Below are positions 1-8,400 of a DNA stretch of 10,052 nucleotides, piece after piece. Under the pieces are notes generated by a model. The model was given only the letters and a program-made list of their open reading frames with translations, was not told the DNA's origin and ran no database searches. The DNA comes from Methanobacteriota archaeon (GTDB lineage: Archaea; Halobacteriota; Methanosarcinia; Methanosarcinales; Methanosarcinaceae), in NCBI GenBank assembly GCA_030837265.1, contig JAUPKV010000369.1, positions 1 through 10,052 on the forward strand, written 5' to 3'. Position numbers and translations under genes: made by a program. How positions within the stretch are numbered: position 1 is the stretch's first letter; the number at the start of each line of letters is the position of its first letter.

Positions 1-36
1 GACCTTTTCTCTCAATTCCTCTATGGAAATGGACAT
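1..36 (-). CDS. possible N-terminal fragment of a minus-strand gene running off the window
   Basis: Read on the minus strand, an ATG at 36-34 opens a frame that stays open to the window edge and gives MSISIEELREKV (12 residues). An in-frame stop lies four codons upstream, so this ATG is the only plausible ATG start. A G-rich run (complement of 38-42) sits immediately before it, but it is too close to be a good Shine-Dalgarno site. Twelve residues are too few to assign a family. If real, the gene would be transcribed divergently from the chelatase-like gene at 482. It could equally be chance. Confidence 0.25.
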   Translation of the reverse strand, partial: MSISIEELREKV

Positions 37-291
37 TCCCCCAAGTTATCTTTGAGTATCAATAAGGAAATAAATCATTTCTTGACATATCTCTGTTGGC
101 ACATAATTATCTTGGACAATTCAATCAATCACGGGCTTATTGCATCAGTTGATTGTGCAAACAAGCGGTAAATTTGCCTTTTATCCAAAAAGCTAACAAT
201 TATAACCCAAAAACCGTGTCTTATGTAGCTTATCCCCTAATTCTCACAAATATTGGATAGACCAGCAGAATCGGCTGCTCATTAATTTTTG

Positions 292-343
292 GAAGTTATG
301 GATTCGATTTTGACTTAAAATCGATAGCTTCTAACTTCTTTTT
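292..343 (+). terminator. two-tiered hairpin followed by a T-run
   Basis: The outer stem is GAAGTTA (292-298) with TAACTTC (332-338). The inner stem is TCGATTTT (304-311) with AAAATCGA (317-324), closed by a five-base loop, with an asymmetric internal loop between the two stems. Five T residues follow at 339-343, which is the layout of an intrinsic terminator reading rightward. No rightward gene is visible upstream to need terminating. It could therefore close a transcript from outside the window, act as a leader element of the gene at 482, or be a small-RNA 3' end. Confidence 0.4.
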
Positions 344-370
344 AAACACATGACCGACGATTTCTGTGTA

Positions 371-406
371 ATTTCATGAAATCTGTAAATTTTTGACAAA
401 ATTATA
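371..406 (+). promoter_or_regulatory. candidate promoter with upstream palindrome for the first chelatase-like gene
   Basis: AATTATAC at about 399-406 is a plausible archaeal TATA box. Initiation about 25 bases downstream would give a leader of roughly 50 bases before the ATG at 482. Seventeen bases upstream of it, ATTTCATGAAAT (371-382) is a perfect 12-base palindrome that could be a regulator site. Neither element is certain in such AT-rich DNA. The palindromes found ahead of the second gene have no copy here. Confidence 0.35.
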
Positions 407-472
407 CTGTTTGCCCTGAATCCCGGTTATTTTTATTCGGTGCGTTTCGGGGCTCGTGATACAAAATAGTCT

Positions 473-478
473 GGGGAT
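473..478 (+). promoter_or_regulatory. ribosome binding site, first chelatase-like gene
   Basis: GGGGAT lies five bases (counting from the last G) before the ATG at 482. It differs at one base from the archaeal GGTGAT-type Shine-Dalgarno sequence and is weaker than the site of the second gene. It supports the chosen start, which also gives a complete signal peptide. Confidence 0.5.
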
Positions 479-481
479 AAG

Positions 482-3400
482 ATGCTTAAGGTACAAAGTA
501 AGCTATTGGTAATATGTGCAGTGGTCTTTTTGCTGCTTGCACAGAACGTATCGGCTGATGAAAACCAGGTAAATATTACTTTTATATGTTATGATGGAAG
601 TGCCCTTGCTGCGGCAGAGCAGTCCAATCCATATAACGGAAGTATAAATGTAAAGTATATTTCCGGATATTCCGACTTTAATAATACCACTTTTGAAAAC
701 CAGGACATTATATTTTCCTACATGCTCTGGTCTCAATTCAAAGATATAGGTGATGATCTGGAAAAAGCTCATAAGAATGGGGCTGCACTCCTGGACATTA
801 CTTCGGCAATAGATACAACTTATATCAACGCTTCGAGTTACGATAAGATCTTCACGGGAACCACTCCATATAATTCTACAGAGGAGAAATACTTCTACAA
901 TATGGGTTCAAGAGGGGTCCTGAAGAAAAATGCTGAGAACTTCCTTATCTATCTCGCGAAAACTTATGGAGATAAGCCCGAGCTTACTAAAAGTTGGGTT
1001 TACGAGGATCCGATCGAGTTCCCCGAAGCAGGGCTTTACCATCCTGACGCTCGCTCTTCCACAAATGAATCTCAACCCGATTGGTTTGAAAACACAACTG
1101 ATTACCTTGCATGGTACTCTAACGCAACCGAATCTCGTCATGTTTACGATAAGAGCAAGCCCACTATTGGGATCTGGTTCCATGCTTCCGATTATACCGG
1201 TGACAACCTTGAAGTCATAGATGCTCTCATCCGTGACCTGGAAGGAAAGGGCTGCAACGTAATTGCGGGCTTTGATACCTTCAATGATATACACAAGTAT
1301 TACTTTGATGAAAACGGAGAACCTCTTGTCCAGTGCGTAATTTCTCTTAAGAGTTTCCGTCTGAATTATGATGATCCTGATAAAGGAGTACAGGAGCTCG
1401 AAGACCTTGATGTTCCTGTTCTGACAGGATTGGTTGTTACGAATCCTGCTAATTCTACTGATGTGGCTGACAGTAACAGGGGGATCCCCAGTGATGAGGT
1501 CGTATATAAGACCCTGCTCCCAAGCATTGATGGGATTTTCGAATACATTGTAGTGGGAATTGATAATTACGATACCGAAAATGGTGAGAGCAACTATGAA
1601 CCTCTGCCGGCTCAGATTGACTGGATGTCAAAAAGGTCAATTAACTGGGCGGAGCTGAAGTTAAAGGATAATAAGGACAAAAAAGTAGCAGTCATCTATT
1701 ACAACTATCCCTCGGGAAAGGACAATATTGTAGCAAATTACCTCAATGCCACTCAGAGCATGCAGGATCTCCTTAATGCAATGAATAAAAGCGGGTACCG
1801 GGTTTCCGGAATTCCGGAAAATAACAGTGCACTCCTGGAGATGCTCCAGGCTCAGGGTATAAATGTCGGTTCCTGGGCTCCCGGGGTTCTGGACGAAATG
1901 GTCGAAAACAAGACTGAGTGGGGACTGCAACTCATACCAATGGAAACTTATAAAGAGTGGTTTGAGTCGGATATTCCGGAAAACCTGAGAGCCAATGTAA
2001 CAGCCGAATGGGGAGAACCCTGGTCTGAGGATCTGCCTCAAAATAAGAGCGTTATGATCTATGAGAACGAGACCGGAAAATATATTGTAATTCCTGCGGT
2101 TCGTTTTGGGGACGTCTGGCTCATGCCTCAGCCTGCTAGGGGAACAGGGCAAAATAACGATACCCTTTACCATAGCAATGTTGTACCCCCAACACACCAG
2201 TACATAGCTTTCTATCTCTGGCTAAACCATGAATGGAAACCTGATGCGCTTATTCATATGGGCACTCACGGTACACATGAGTGGCTTCCGGGTTCGACTT
2301 ACGGTATGAACAGGACTTCCGACTGGTCCCCACTACTGCTGCAGGACATTCCGAATATCTATCCTTATATCGTTGCCAACGTGGGAGAAGGGATAACTGC
2401 GGAGTACAGGGGAAATGCTCTTATTATTGACCATCTGACTCCTACTCTTGAGCGCAGTGGGCTTTATGGGGATTTACTTAACCTTTCAGTTGATATCCAG
2501 CAGTATTACGACCAGGGTATTTCTACTCAGACCCGTGCAGGATACCAGAAAGCCATAGTTGATGAGATAATAGCACTTAACCTGAGTGTAGATCTGGGAA
2601 TTGAGAATGTAACCTCTCTTCAAGATGACAACGAATCGGAATTTGAAAATTTCGTTAAAAATGTTCTTCATGAATATCTCGAAGATGTAGGAAATGAAAA
2701 CATCCCTTACGGCATGCATATTCTCAGCCATGTACCTGCAATGAATAAGACAGATCCTGAAAAAGATGAACTTGCCGGAATGGTAAGGGCTATGCTAGGA
2801 AACAACTTTGAGGATAATGTCACTGCTGCCTTCTATCCTGAGTCAGTTTACCCTCTCGGTATTCCGTTAAATGATACCAGAGTTACCAAACTTGTCTGGG
2901 AGGTCGTAACCAATAACACGAGTGTTTCTAAGGCACAAACCAACGTTTATGGAAAAACCGACAGCTCGGTTACACTTGATCTCAACCGGGGGCTGGATTA
3001 TAAGGACCGGCTACTTAACTGCGATGTGGAAATTGACAAAATCCTTTCTGCTCTGAACGGAGGCTTTATTTCTCCGGGTTCCGGGCTGGACCCGATTATG
3101 AATCCGGATTCAGTGCCAACAGGGCGAAATTATTATAGCATAAATTCGAAGCTCTATCCTTCGGAAGCAACCTGGGAAATAGGAAAATCCCTTGCAATAC
3201 AGATGCTTGAGGACTATTATAAAGAGCATGGGGAATATCCGAAAAAAGTTTCATTCTCAAGGTTCGGGGTTGAGTTTATCGCAGACCACGGGACTCTGGA
3301 AGCCGAAATACTATACTTGCTTGGAGTAAAGCCCGTCTGGGACGAGTACGGGTATGTGACCGGAGTTGAAGCAATCCCTGAAGCAGAACTTTTGCCAAAT

Positions 3401-4834
3401 TATGACACCTTAAAACCGGGAAGACCACGTATTGACATTGTATATACAACTGCAGGGATGAGGGATGCTTTCCCTGATAAAATAAAAATGGTGGATAGCG
3501 CTGTGAAGCTTGCAAGCTCTATTCCTGGCGAAAACTATCCCAACTATGTTAACCAGAGCTCCATTGCACTCTACGATTCTCTGATTACGGCAGGATATGA
3601 TAATGAGACTGCAACAAAGCTCTCTACAATGCGTTGCTTTGCGGTAATGGACGGTACGTATGATATAGGAGTCTCGGATGCGGTCAGTGCAAGCGGGACA
3701 TGGGAAAACGAAGAAACTATCGCGAATGTATACCTGGATAAAATGGGATACGCTTACGGAGAAGATTACTGGGGCGTACAGTGCAGGGAACTCCTTGAAG
3801 GCAACCTGAAAACCGTTGAAGCTTCCGTACACTCGTCTTCTTCAAACCTTTATGACTCCCTTGATAACGATGACTTTTTCCAGTACTTCGGCGGCATGAA
3901 CCTGGCTACAAGGTACGTAAAAGGTGATGGGACGACTCCGGAAATGTATGTTTCGGACACCAGCAACCCTGACGAAGCTCAAATGATCGGAGCGCAGGAA
4001 TATCTCAGTAAGGATCTGAGGTCAAGGTATCTAAATGACAAATGGATCGAAGGGATGCAGAGTTCCGGATACTCAGGCGGCAGCATGATGTCCGAGTTTG
4101 TGGACAACCTTTTCGGCTGGGAGGTCAGTGACCCTGAAATTGTGGATGATACGGTCTGGCAAGAAGTGTATGAGACATATGTAAATGATGCTTCTATGAG
4201 AGACTGGTTCAAGGACAATAGTCCTGATGCATACCAGTCGATCACTGCCAGGATGATTGAAGCTGTCAGGCACGAATACTGGAAACCCTCGGAAGATGTT
4301 GTCGAAACCCTTGCAACGGAATATGAAACTTCCGTGGCTGAGAATGGGGTTTCATGTTGCCATCATACATGTGGAAATCCTCTGCTTAATGATTTCGTAA
4401 GCGGGATGGTATCTGTTCCGGGTTATTCCGAGAAAATCGAAGCTGCAACTACAGCCAAAACTCTGAAGACCAATGACGAATCCCACAGCAGTAGCGGTAG
4501 TAGTAATGGCCCTGGGACCGGGAACGCTTCCGTAGTATCAAAAGAAGGTACATCCGGGAACCAAACTTCAAAAGTAAGCTCTGGAAAATCGGATAGCAAT
4601 CAGACTACCCAGCAATCCGATTCAGGGTACGGGACAGATCTCTCAAAGGCTGGTTCGGAAATTAAAAGCTCGTCAGAACCTAATTACGTGGAAGGTTATG
4701 AGATGCAGAATGGTTCTGCCAAAGCAACAGGAAGTGGAGGGGTTTCCTTCTCCGGCTCTGATATATTAGGAGTCTCTGTCGTAGTGTTGGCAGCGAGTGG
4801 AATCTACCTGGGATTCTTTAGAAAGAAGATTTAA
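482..4834 (+). CDS. secreted, membrane-anchored CobN/BchH-type chelatase large-subunit homologue (paralogue 1)
   Basis: This 1450-residue protein belongs to the CobN/Mg-chelatase H family, whose large subunit binds the tetrapyrrole and metal. Residues 1-25 form a signal peptide (hydrophobic core 8-20, likely cleavage after VSA25). Family landmarks in order are: YYN...GKDNI at 406-416; HMGTHGTHEWLPG at 592-604, with the Glu (E600) matching the conserved glutamate of the ChlH motif; a YPYI...GEG...IIDHLTP stretch just after; DNDDFFQYFGG at 1128-1138; and WIEGM...GY from W1188. A CCHHTC motif at 1292-1297, followed by GNPLL, is a likely metal site. After it comes a Ser/Gly/Thr-rich linker, then a transmembrane helix at about 1428-1446 and RKKI at the end. 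More than 25 N-X-S/T sequons fit an extracellular location. Classical CobN is cytoplasmic and needs ATPase partners; none is encoded here. The fold and topology are well supported. Substrate and direction (metal insertion, removal or capture) are unknown; haem, a corrinoid or a nickel tetrapyrrole are possible. Automatic labels of 'cobaltochelatase CobN' are probably too specific. Confidence 0.88.
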   Translation: MLKVQSKLLVICAVVFLLLAQNVSADENQVNITFICYDGSALAAAEQSNPYNGSINVKYISGYSDFNNTTFENQDIIFSYMLWSQFKDIGDDLEKAHKNGAALLDITSAIDTTYINASSYDKIFTGTTPYNSTEEKYFYNMGSRGVLKKNAENFLIYLAKTYGDKPELTKSWVYEDPIEFPEAGLYHPDARSSTNESQPDWFENTTDYLAWYSNATESRHVYDKSKPTIGIWFHASDYTGDNLEVIDALIRDLEGKGCNVIAGFDTFNDIHKYYFDENGEPLVQCVISLKSFRLNYDDPDKGVQELEDLDVPVLTGLVVTNPANSTDVADSNRGIPSDEVVYKTLLPSIDGIFEYIVVGIDNYDTENGESNYEPLPAQIDWMSKRSINWAELKLKDNKDKKVAVIYYNYPSGKDNIVANYLNATQSMQDLLNAMNKSGYRVSGIPENNSALLEMLQAQGINVGSWAPGVLDEMVENKTEWGLQLIPMETYKEWFESDIPENLRANVTAEWGEPWSEDLPQNKSVMIYENETGKYIVIPAVRFGDVWLMPQPARGTGQNNDTLYHSNVVPPTHQYIAFYLWLNHEWKPDALIHMGTHGTHEWLPGSTYGMNRTSDWSPLLLQDIPNIYPYIVANVGEGITAEYRGNALIIDHLTPTLERSGLYGDLLNLSVDIQQYYDQGISTQTRAGYQKAIVDEIIALNLSVDLGIENVTSLQDDNESEFENFVKNVLHEYLEDVGNENIPYGMHILSHVPAMNKTDPEKDELAGMVRAMLGNNFEDNVTAAFYPESVYPLGIPLNDTRVTKLVWEVVTNNTSVSKAQTNVYGKTDSSVTLDLNRGLDYKDRLLNCDVEIDKILSALNGGFISPGSGLDPIMNPDSVPTGRNYYSINSKLYPSEATWEIGKSLAIQMLEDYYKEHGEYPKKVSFSRFGVEFIADHGTLEAEILYLLGVKPVWDEYGYVTGVEAIPEAELLPNYDTLKPGRPRIDIVYTTAGMRDAFPDKIKMVDSAVKLASSIPGENYPNYVNQSSIALYDSLITAGYDNETATKLSTMRCFAVMDGTYDIGVSDAVSASGTWENEETIANVYLDKMGYAYGEDYWGVQCRELLEGNLKTVEASVHSSSSNLYDSLDNDDFFQYFGGMNLATRYVKGDGTTPEMYVSDTSNPDEAQMIGAQEYLSKDLRSRYLNDKWIEGMQSSGYSGGSMMSEFVDNLFGWEVSDPEIVDDTVWQEVYETYVNDASMRDWFKDNSPDAYQSITARMIEAVRHEYWKPSEDVVETLATEYETSVAENGVSCCHHTCGNPLLNDFVSGMVSVPGYSEKIEAATTAKTLKTNDESHSSSGSSNGPGTGNASVVSKEGTSGNQTSKVSSGKSDSNQTTQQSDSGYGTDLSKAGSEIKSSSEPNYVEGYEMQNGSAKATGSGGVSFSGSDILGVSVVVLAASGIYLGFFRKKI

Positions 4835-4835
4835 G
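4670..4835 (+). repeat. conserved C-terminal anchor segment, copy 1
   Basis: These 166 bases encode the end of the linker, the NYVEGYEMQNGS motif, the transmembrane helix and the RKKI tail. They align without gaps to 9814-9979, with 13 differences counted by eye (about 92% identity). This is far higher than in the catalytic bodies of the two genes. It is part of the coding sequence and not a separate element. It is marked because it behaves like a recently shared module. Confidence 0.85.
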
Positions 4836-4849
4836 ACTGTATGGGAAAG

Positions 4850-4876
4850 AGAGCGCTTTTACATCTCGCTCTTTTT
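4850..4876 (+). terminator. intrinsic-type terminator after the first chelatase-like gene
   Basis: AGAGCG (4850-4855) pairs with CGCTCT (4867-4872) around an 11-base loop. The stem can be extended by the A-run on the left pairing with the T-run on the right. A further T-run follows (4873-4876, then CTTT). It begins 15 bases after the stop codon. It argues that the two chelatase-like genes are mostly separate transcripts. Confidence 0.6.
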
Positions 4877-5108
4877 CTTTGCTCTTCGCTGTTTCGAGCT
4901 GGTAATTTACAAAAAAGCGAAAAGACCTTTTTCAGGTTCCTTTCCTCTATGAGTAAGCTCTTTTCCCGAAATTTCCCTGCAATTGAGTATGTCTCAGCTT
5001 TATTGCTGCCGGTGCGCATATATCGTAGATGACTTTTTTGTACAATTCCTTCATTTTTTATTACCTTCATAGCTAATAACTATTACCTAAAATCGCAGGT
5101 TTTTATGC
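4877..5108. other. intergenic region, 5' part
   Basis: Short frames exist on both strands, but they overlap the terminator and look like chance. No domain, signal peptide or good ribosome site supports them. Beyond a weak GACCT/AGGTT inverted repeat near 4923-4938 I see nothing specific. Confidence 0.5.
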
Positions 5109-5128
5109 AAGTAAAGTAAACTTTAGTT
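5109..5128. promoter_or_regulatory. palindromic operator candidate, site 1
   Basis: The arms AAGTAAAG (5109-5116) and CTTTAGTT (5121-5128) are inverted around a TAAA spacer. Seven of eight positions pair; the single exception is a G/G mismatch. The same sequence, with the same mismatch, recurs at 5246-5265. Such a site would suit a dimeric helix-turn-helix regulator. I do not recognise it as a known archaeal metalloregulator consensus. Confidence 0.55.
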
Positions 5129-5164
5129 AAAATTACTTAATCTATCTGCAATTTTGAGGTGAAC

Positions 5165-5173
5165 AATATATAG
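5165..5173 (+). promoter_or_regulatory. candidate TATA box, distal
   Basis: AATATATAG is a good match to an archaeal TATA element and lies between the two palindromes. Initiation would fall near 5198 and leave a leader of about 235 bases. The alternative box at 5220-5227 is equally possible. Confidence 0.35.
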
Positions 5174-5219
5174 TTTTTTAAGTCGATTGCTACTCAAAAA
5201 TATTTCAGTCCCACATATT

Positions 5220-5227
5220 TTTATAAT
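5220..5227 (+). promoter_or_regulatory. candidate TATA box, proximal
   Basis: TTTATAAT at 5220-5227 would place initiation near 5250, inside palindrome site 2 (5243-5268). That geometry is typical of repression by blocking the start site. The leader would be about 180 bases. The assignment rests on spacing and AT content only. Confidence 0.35.
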
Positions 5228-5242
5228 GTTTTTCTCTGCATT

Positions 5243-5268
5243 AATAAGTAAAGTTTACTTTAGTTATT
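5243..5268. promoter_or_regulatory. palindromic operator candidate, site 2
   Basis: Eleven-base arms (5243-5253 and 5258-5268) flank a TTTA spacer, with ten of eleven positions paired and the same G/G mismatch as site 1. The core 5246-5265 matches 5109-5128 except for two spacer bases. Centre-to-centre distance is 137 bp, close to thirteen helical turns, so both sites would face the same side of the DNA. The T-run after it means an RNA hairpin (terminator or attenuator) is the main alternative. Confidence 0.55.
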
Positions 5269-5331
5269 TTTGCGCGATGTGATTTTGTTTTCCTTTAATT
5301 TGATTTTTCGTGTCTGCTGGTAAAAATTAAT

Positions 5332-5420
5332 GCTAAAATTTTGAATTGTTTCTTGCGAGCATTATGAAATTCCAAATTAATGTTATAATGTTCTAACAAC
5401 GCTAAAATTGAATTAATTTC
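5332..5420. repeat. imperfect direct repeat in the leader of the second gene
   Basis: GCTAAAATT followed by GAATT and then TTTC occurs at 5332-5352 and again at 5401-5420, with a two-base insertion in the first copy and some mismatches. An inverted pair AATGCT/AGCATT (5329-5334 and 5358-5363) lies in the same stretch. It may be part of a leader structure or only the result of AT-rich composition. Confidence 0.35.
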
Positions 5421-5421
5421 T

Positions 5422-5431
5422 GGAGAAGAGG
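5422..5431 (+). promoter_or_regulatory. ribosome binding site, second chelatase-like gene
   Basis: GGAGAAGAGG precedes the ATG at 5434, with GGAG ending eight bases before it. This is a strong archaeal Shine-Dalgarno site, better than that of the first gene, and it fixes the start codon. Confidence 0.75.
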
Positions 5432-5433
5432 TT

Positions 5434-8400
5434 ATGAAAGAACGGTTTAATAAAGGGAAAGATCCTTTGAATAAAAAAACTAAAGCTTCTGTATTGATAT
5501 TTTTAATCTTTTTAATACTATTCTCTATTTCTCCGGTGGCCGGAAGTGCAGATGTTCAATATGAACTCATTGCCAGCACTACCAGTGATGCTGAAGGGAA
5601 CTATTTACTTTCGGGTATTTCCGCCGGTAACTATACGCTTGTAGCTCTTTCCAACGTGGACAAATGGCGTCGTGCAGATGAACAAATCCAGGTCCGGAAT
5701 GGAGAAAACGTAGTTATCAACCTTGACACTTCAAGCAAAAATATTGACACAAACGAATCTCAGGCCCTTCTTGACCTGCTGGGCAGTAATGCTGATGGCA
5801 ATGATACTGATCTTTCTGGCACTGCCAAAATCAGCGGGCTCACCCGCCAGAAACAGATGAATGGAGATCCCATATCTCTTGGTTCCACAGACGTTCTTTT
5901 GTTGAGGAAAGTAGTAAAAGAAACTCAAGATAACTCCAGCAACAGTGAGCATTTGAACATTGCCATTGTTACCGGTTACCGGAGCCATGAGCTTCCCCTC
6001 AAAAATTTGAGAGGGGAAATCGATAATAACAGCAGCCTGAACCTTACGCTTAGTTGTTTCATGGCTGATTACGTGATGGAAAATAATGTTGACCTGAGCG
6101 GGATGGACATTATTTATATCAACATGCTCAGCCCTTCAACGGCCCAAAAACTCACACCCACGGTGGATATGGCAATTGCAAACGGATGTGTGGTCATCGA
6201 TGACGATACCCTTCTGAACGAGAGCATTCCGCTTTCTGCAGATCAGATAGAGAGTTATAGAGAAAAACTGAATAATTACTGGCTTAACGGGGCTTATGAT
6301 CAGAGCAACCTGAAAAACCTTATATTCTGTATTGCTCACGATTGCTGCGGCAGGTCTAATCTTCAGTATGAGGAGCCGCATACGCTTCCTGAAAGGGCTA
6401 TCTACCATACGAACATGTCCGGCTACTTTACCGATTCTCTGGATACCTACCTTGCCTGGTATTCTAACAGAAGCGATGGAGGGCGTATATACGACCCGGC
6501 AAGGCCCACAGTTGCAATTACTATGTACCAGAGCTATTTTCCCTTCCAGATTGAGCCTATTGATGCTTTGATCTCAGAACTGGAAGCCAGGGACTTCAAT
6601 GTTATTGCTACTTACGGATCCGATAACCTTTCTTCCGGAGACTTCTTCAAGCAGGGAGATGAAGTCCTTGTGGATGCAATCATTTCGTTTACGTATTTTG
6701 GTAACAAGTTTGATGCCGAAGAGCTCGACGTGCCCATAATCAACGGGATTGTTAATAATTACATGAACAGGACTGAGTATGAAGCCAGCAATAGTCCTCT
6801 TCCCGCAGATAAGATGATGAAGCTCGATTTGCAGGAACTCTGGGGTGCAATTGACCCGATAATAATGGCTGCAACGGAACTAGATCCCGAAACTGAAACC
6901 GAGACTTCGGTTTCCATAGACTATCAGGTGGACTGGCTCGTTGACCGCGTCGAAAACTGGGTAGATCTCGGGGAAATTCCGGAATCCGATAAAAAAGTCG
7001 CTATAATCTATTATAATCATGGAGGAGGAAAGGATAATATAGGCGCTTCTTATCTCGATGTCGTTCCAAGCTTGTCCAACCTTCTTGACGCTATGGCTGC
7101 CGACGGATATGCCCTGAATAAGAGCCAGTCCTTAAACGAGACCGAACTCCTTGACTTGATGGTTACTCAGGGTATCAATATTGGGACCTGGGCTCCGGGG
7201 GAGCTCCAGAAGCTGGTCGGTACCGGCAAAGTCGTTCTTGTCCCGGAAAACACATATAAAGAATGGTTCTTGGAGCTTCCTGCAGAGAAACAGCAGGAGG
7301 TCATTAATCAATGGGGTCCGGCACCAGGGGAGATAATGGTCTGGGGAAACGAAAGTGGAAAATACCTCGTAATTCCCAAAATCGAGGTAGGGAATAATGT
7401 GCTTCTGGCTCCACAGCCTTCTAGAGGCTGGCTTGATAATAATGATGCCCTCTATCACGACAAGGATCTGCCTCCTCACCACCAGTACATTGCATTCTAT
7501 CTCTGGCTCCAGCATTCCGAGGAAGAAGGGGGATTCGGCAGTGACGTCCTGGTTCACTTCGGCAGGCATGGGACTCAAGAGTGGCTTCCCGGAAAAGAGT
7601 TCGGGCTTTCGAGGTACGACTGGCCTTCCCTGATGATAGGGAATTTGCCCGTAGTTTATCCTTATGTCATGGACGGGCTAGGGGAAGGAAATGAGGCTAA
7701 GCGCAGAGGTGGAGCAGTCATTGTCGACCATCTGGTTCCCCCTATTATTTCAGCAGGAAGTTATGGGGATTATGCAAACCTGAGCGAAGCTATCCAGAAT
7801 TATGAACAGGAAAAGGTAGACGGTTCTCTTAAATCGGCTCACAGGTCTGAGGTGTTAAACCTGACCCTATCTCTTTCCCTGGATGAAGAATTCAACATGA
7901 CAGAGGCTCAAAACAATGAGACTTACTTCAATACCACTTTCCTGGAAGGACTGGAAATTCTCCTGGACGATTACAAGAGCCAGTCCATGCCTTATGGTCT
8001 GCATATTCTCGGTACGAGCCCGAAAGGAGAACAGCTTGTGGGTATGGTAAACTCCATGCTCGGCACGGATTTTACGGATTCGGTTCACGAATTCAATGAA
8101 ACCGAAAATTCCCAGCTCTATCTGCTGGATCTTGTCCTGGACAGGGGGGTCAATGCTACGGATGCTCAGATGCAGGTACTCGGGACAAAGAATGAAACTG
8201 TCACTACATTCCTGTCCAGTGCAGAAGAATATGCTGTAAACCTTTCTCTGGGTGAAGAGGAAATCCAGCAGGTTCTAAATGCCATGGATGGAAAGTTCAT
8301 TCCCGGAAACCTGGGAGGTGATCCTGTTAGAAATCCGGAAACTCTGCCTTCGGGAAGAAATTTCTACGCTTTTGATCAGCGGATAGTTCCAACAGAGGCT

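Larger units (their letters stand above)
37..481. other. upstream intergenic region
   Basis: I see no credible coding frame here. The region is AT-rich and holds several inverted repeats: a 7-bp pair CAATCAA/TTGATTG at 122-128 and 149-155; a near-palindrome GGTAAATTTGCC at 167-178; a small hairpin AGCAG/CTGCT at 264-268 and 275-279; and the larger hairpin at 292-338, listed separately. The 3' part carries the likely promoter of the first chelatase-like gene. If the minus-strand start at 36 is real, this is a divergent promoter region. No tRNA, rRNA or known riboswitch fold is recognisable. Confidence 0.6.

Noticed and set aside
37..481. Cobalamin riboswitch ahead of a CobN-like gene
   Set aside because: I see no B12-box-like core or the expected multi-helix architecture. 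These riboswitches are essentially bacterial.
4670..4835. Mobile element carrying the shared 3' segment
   Set aside because: There are no terminal inverted repeats, target duplications or transposase. The segment is in-frame coding sequence at the same place in both paralogues, so conversion explains it better.
4831..5070. Short open frames on both strands just after the first gene (minus 4831-5070, plus 4841-5032)
   Set aside because: They overlap the terminator hairpin, lack convincing ribosome sites and show no recognisable domain. The plus frame would begin inside or just before the hairpin.
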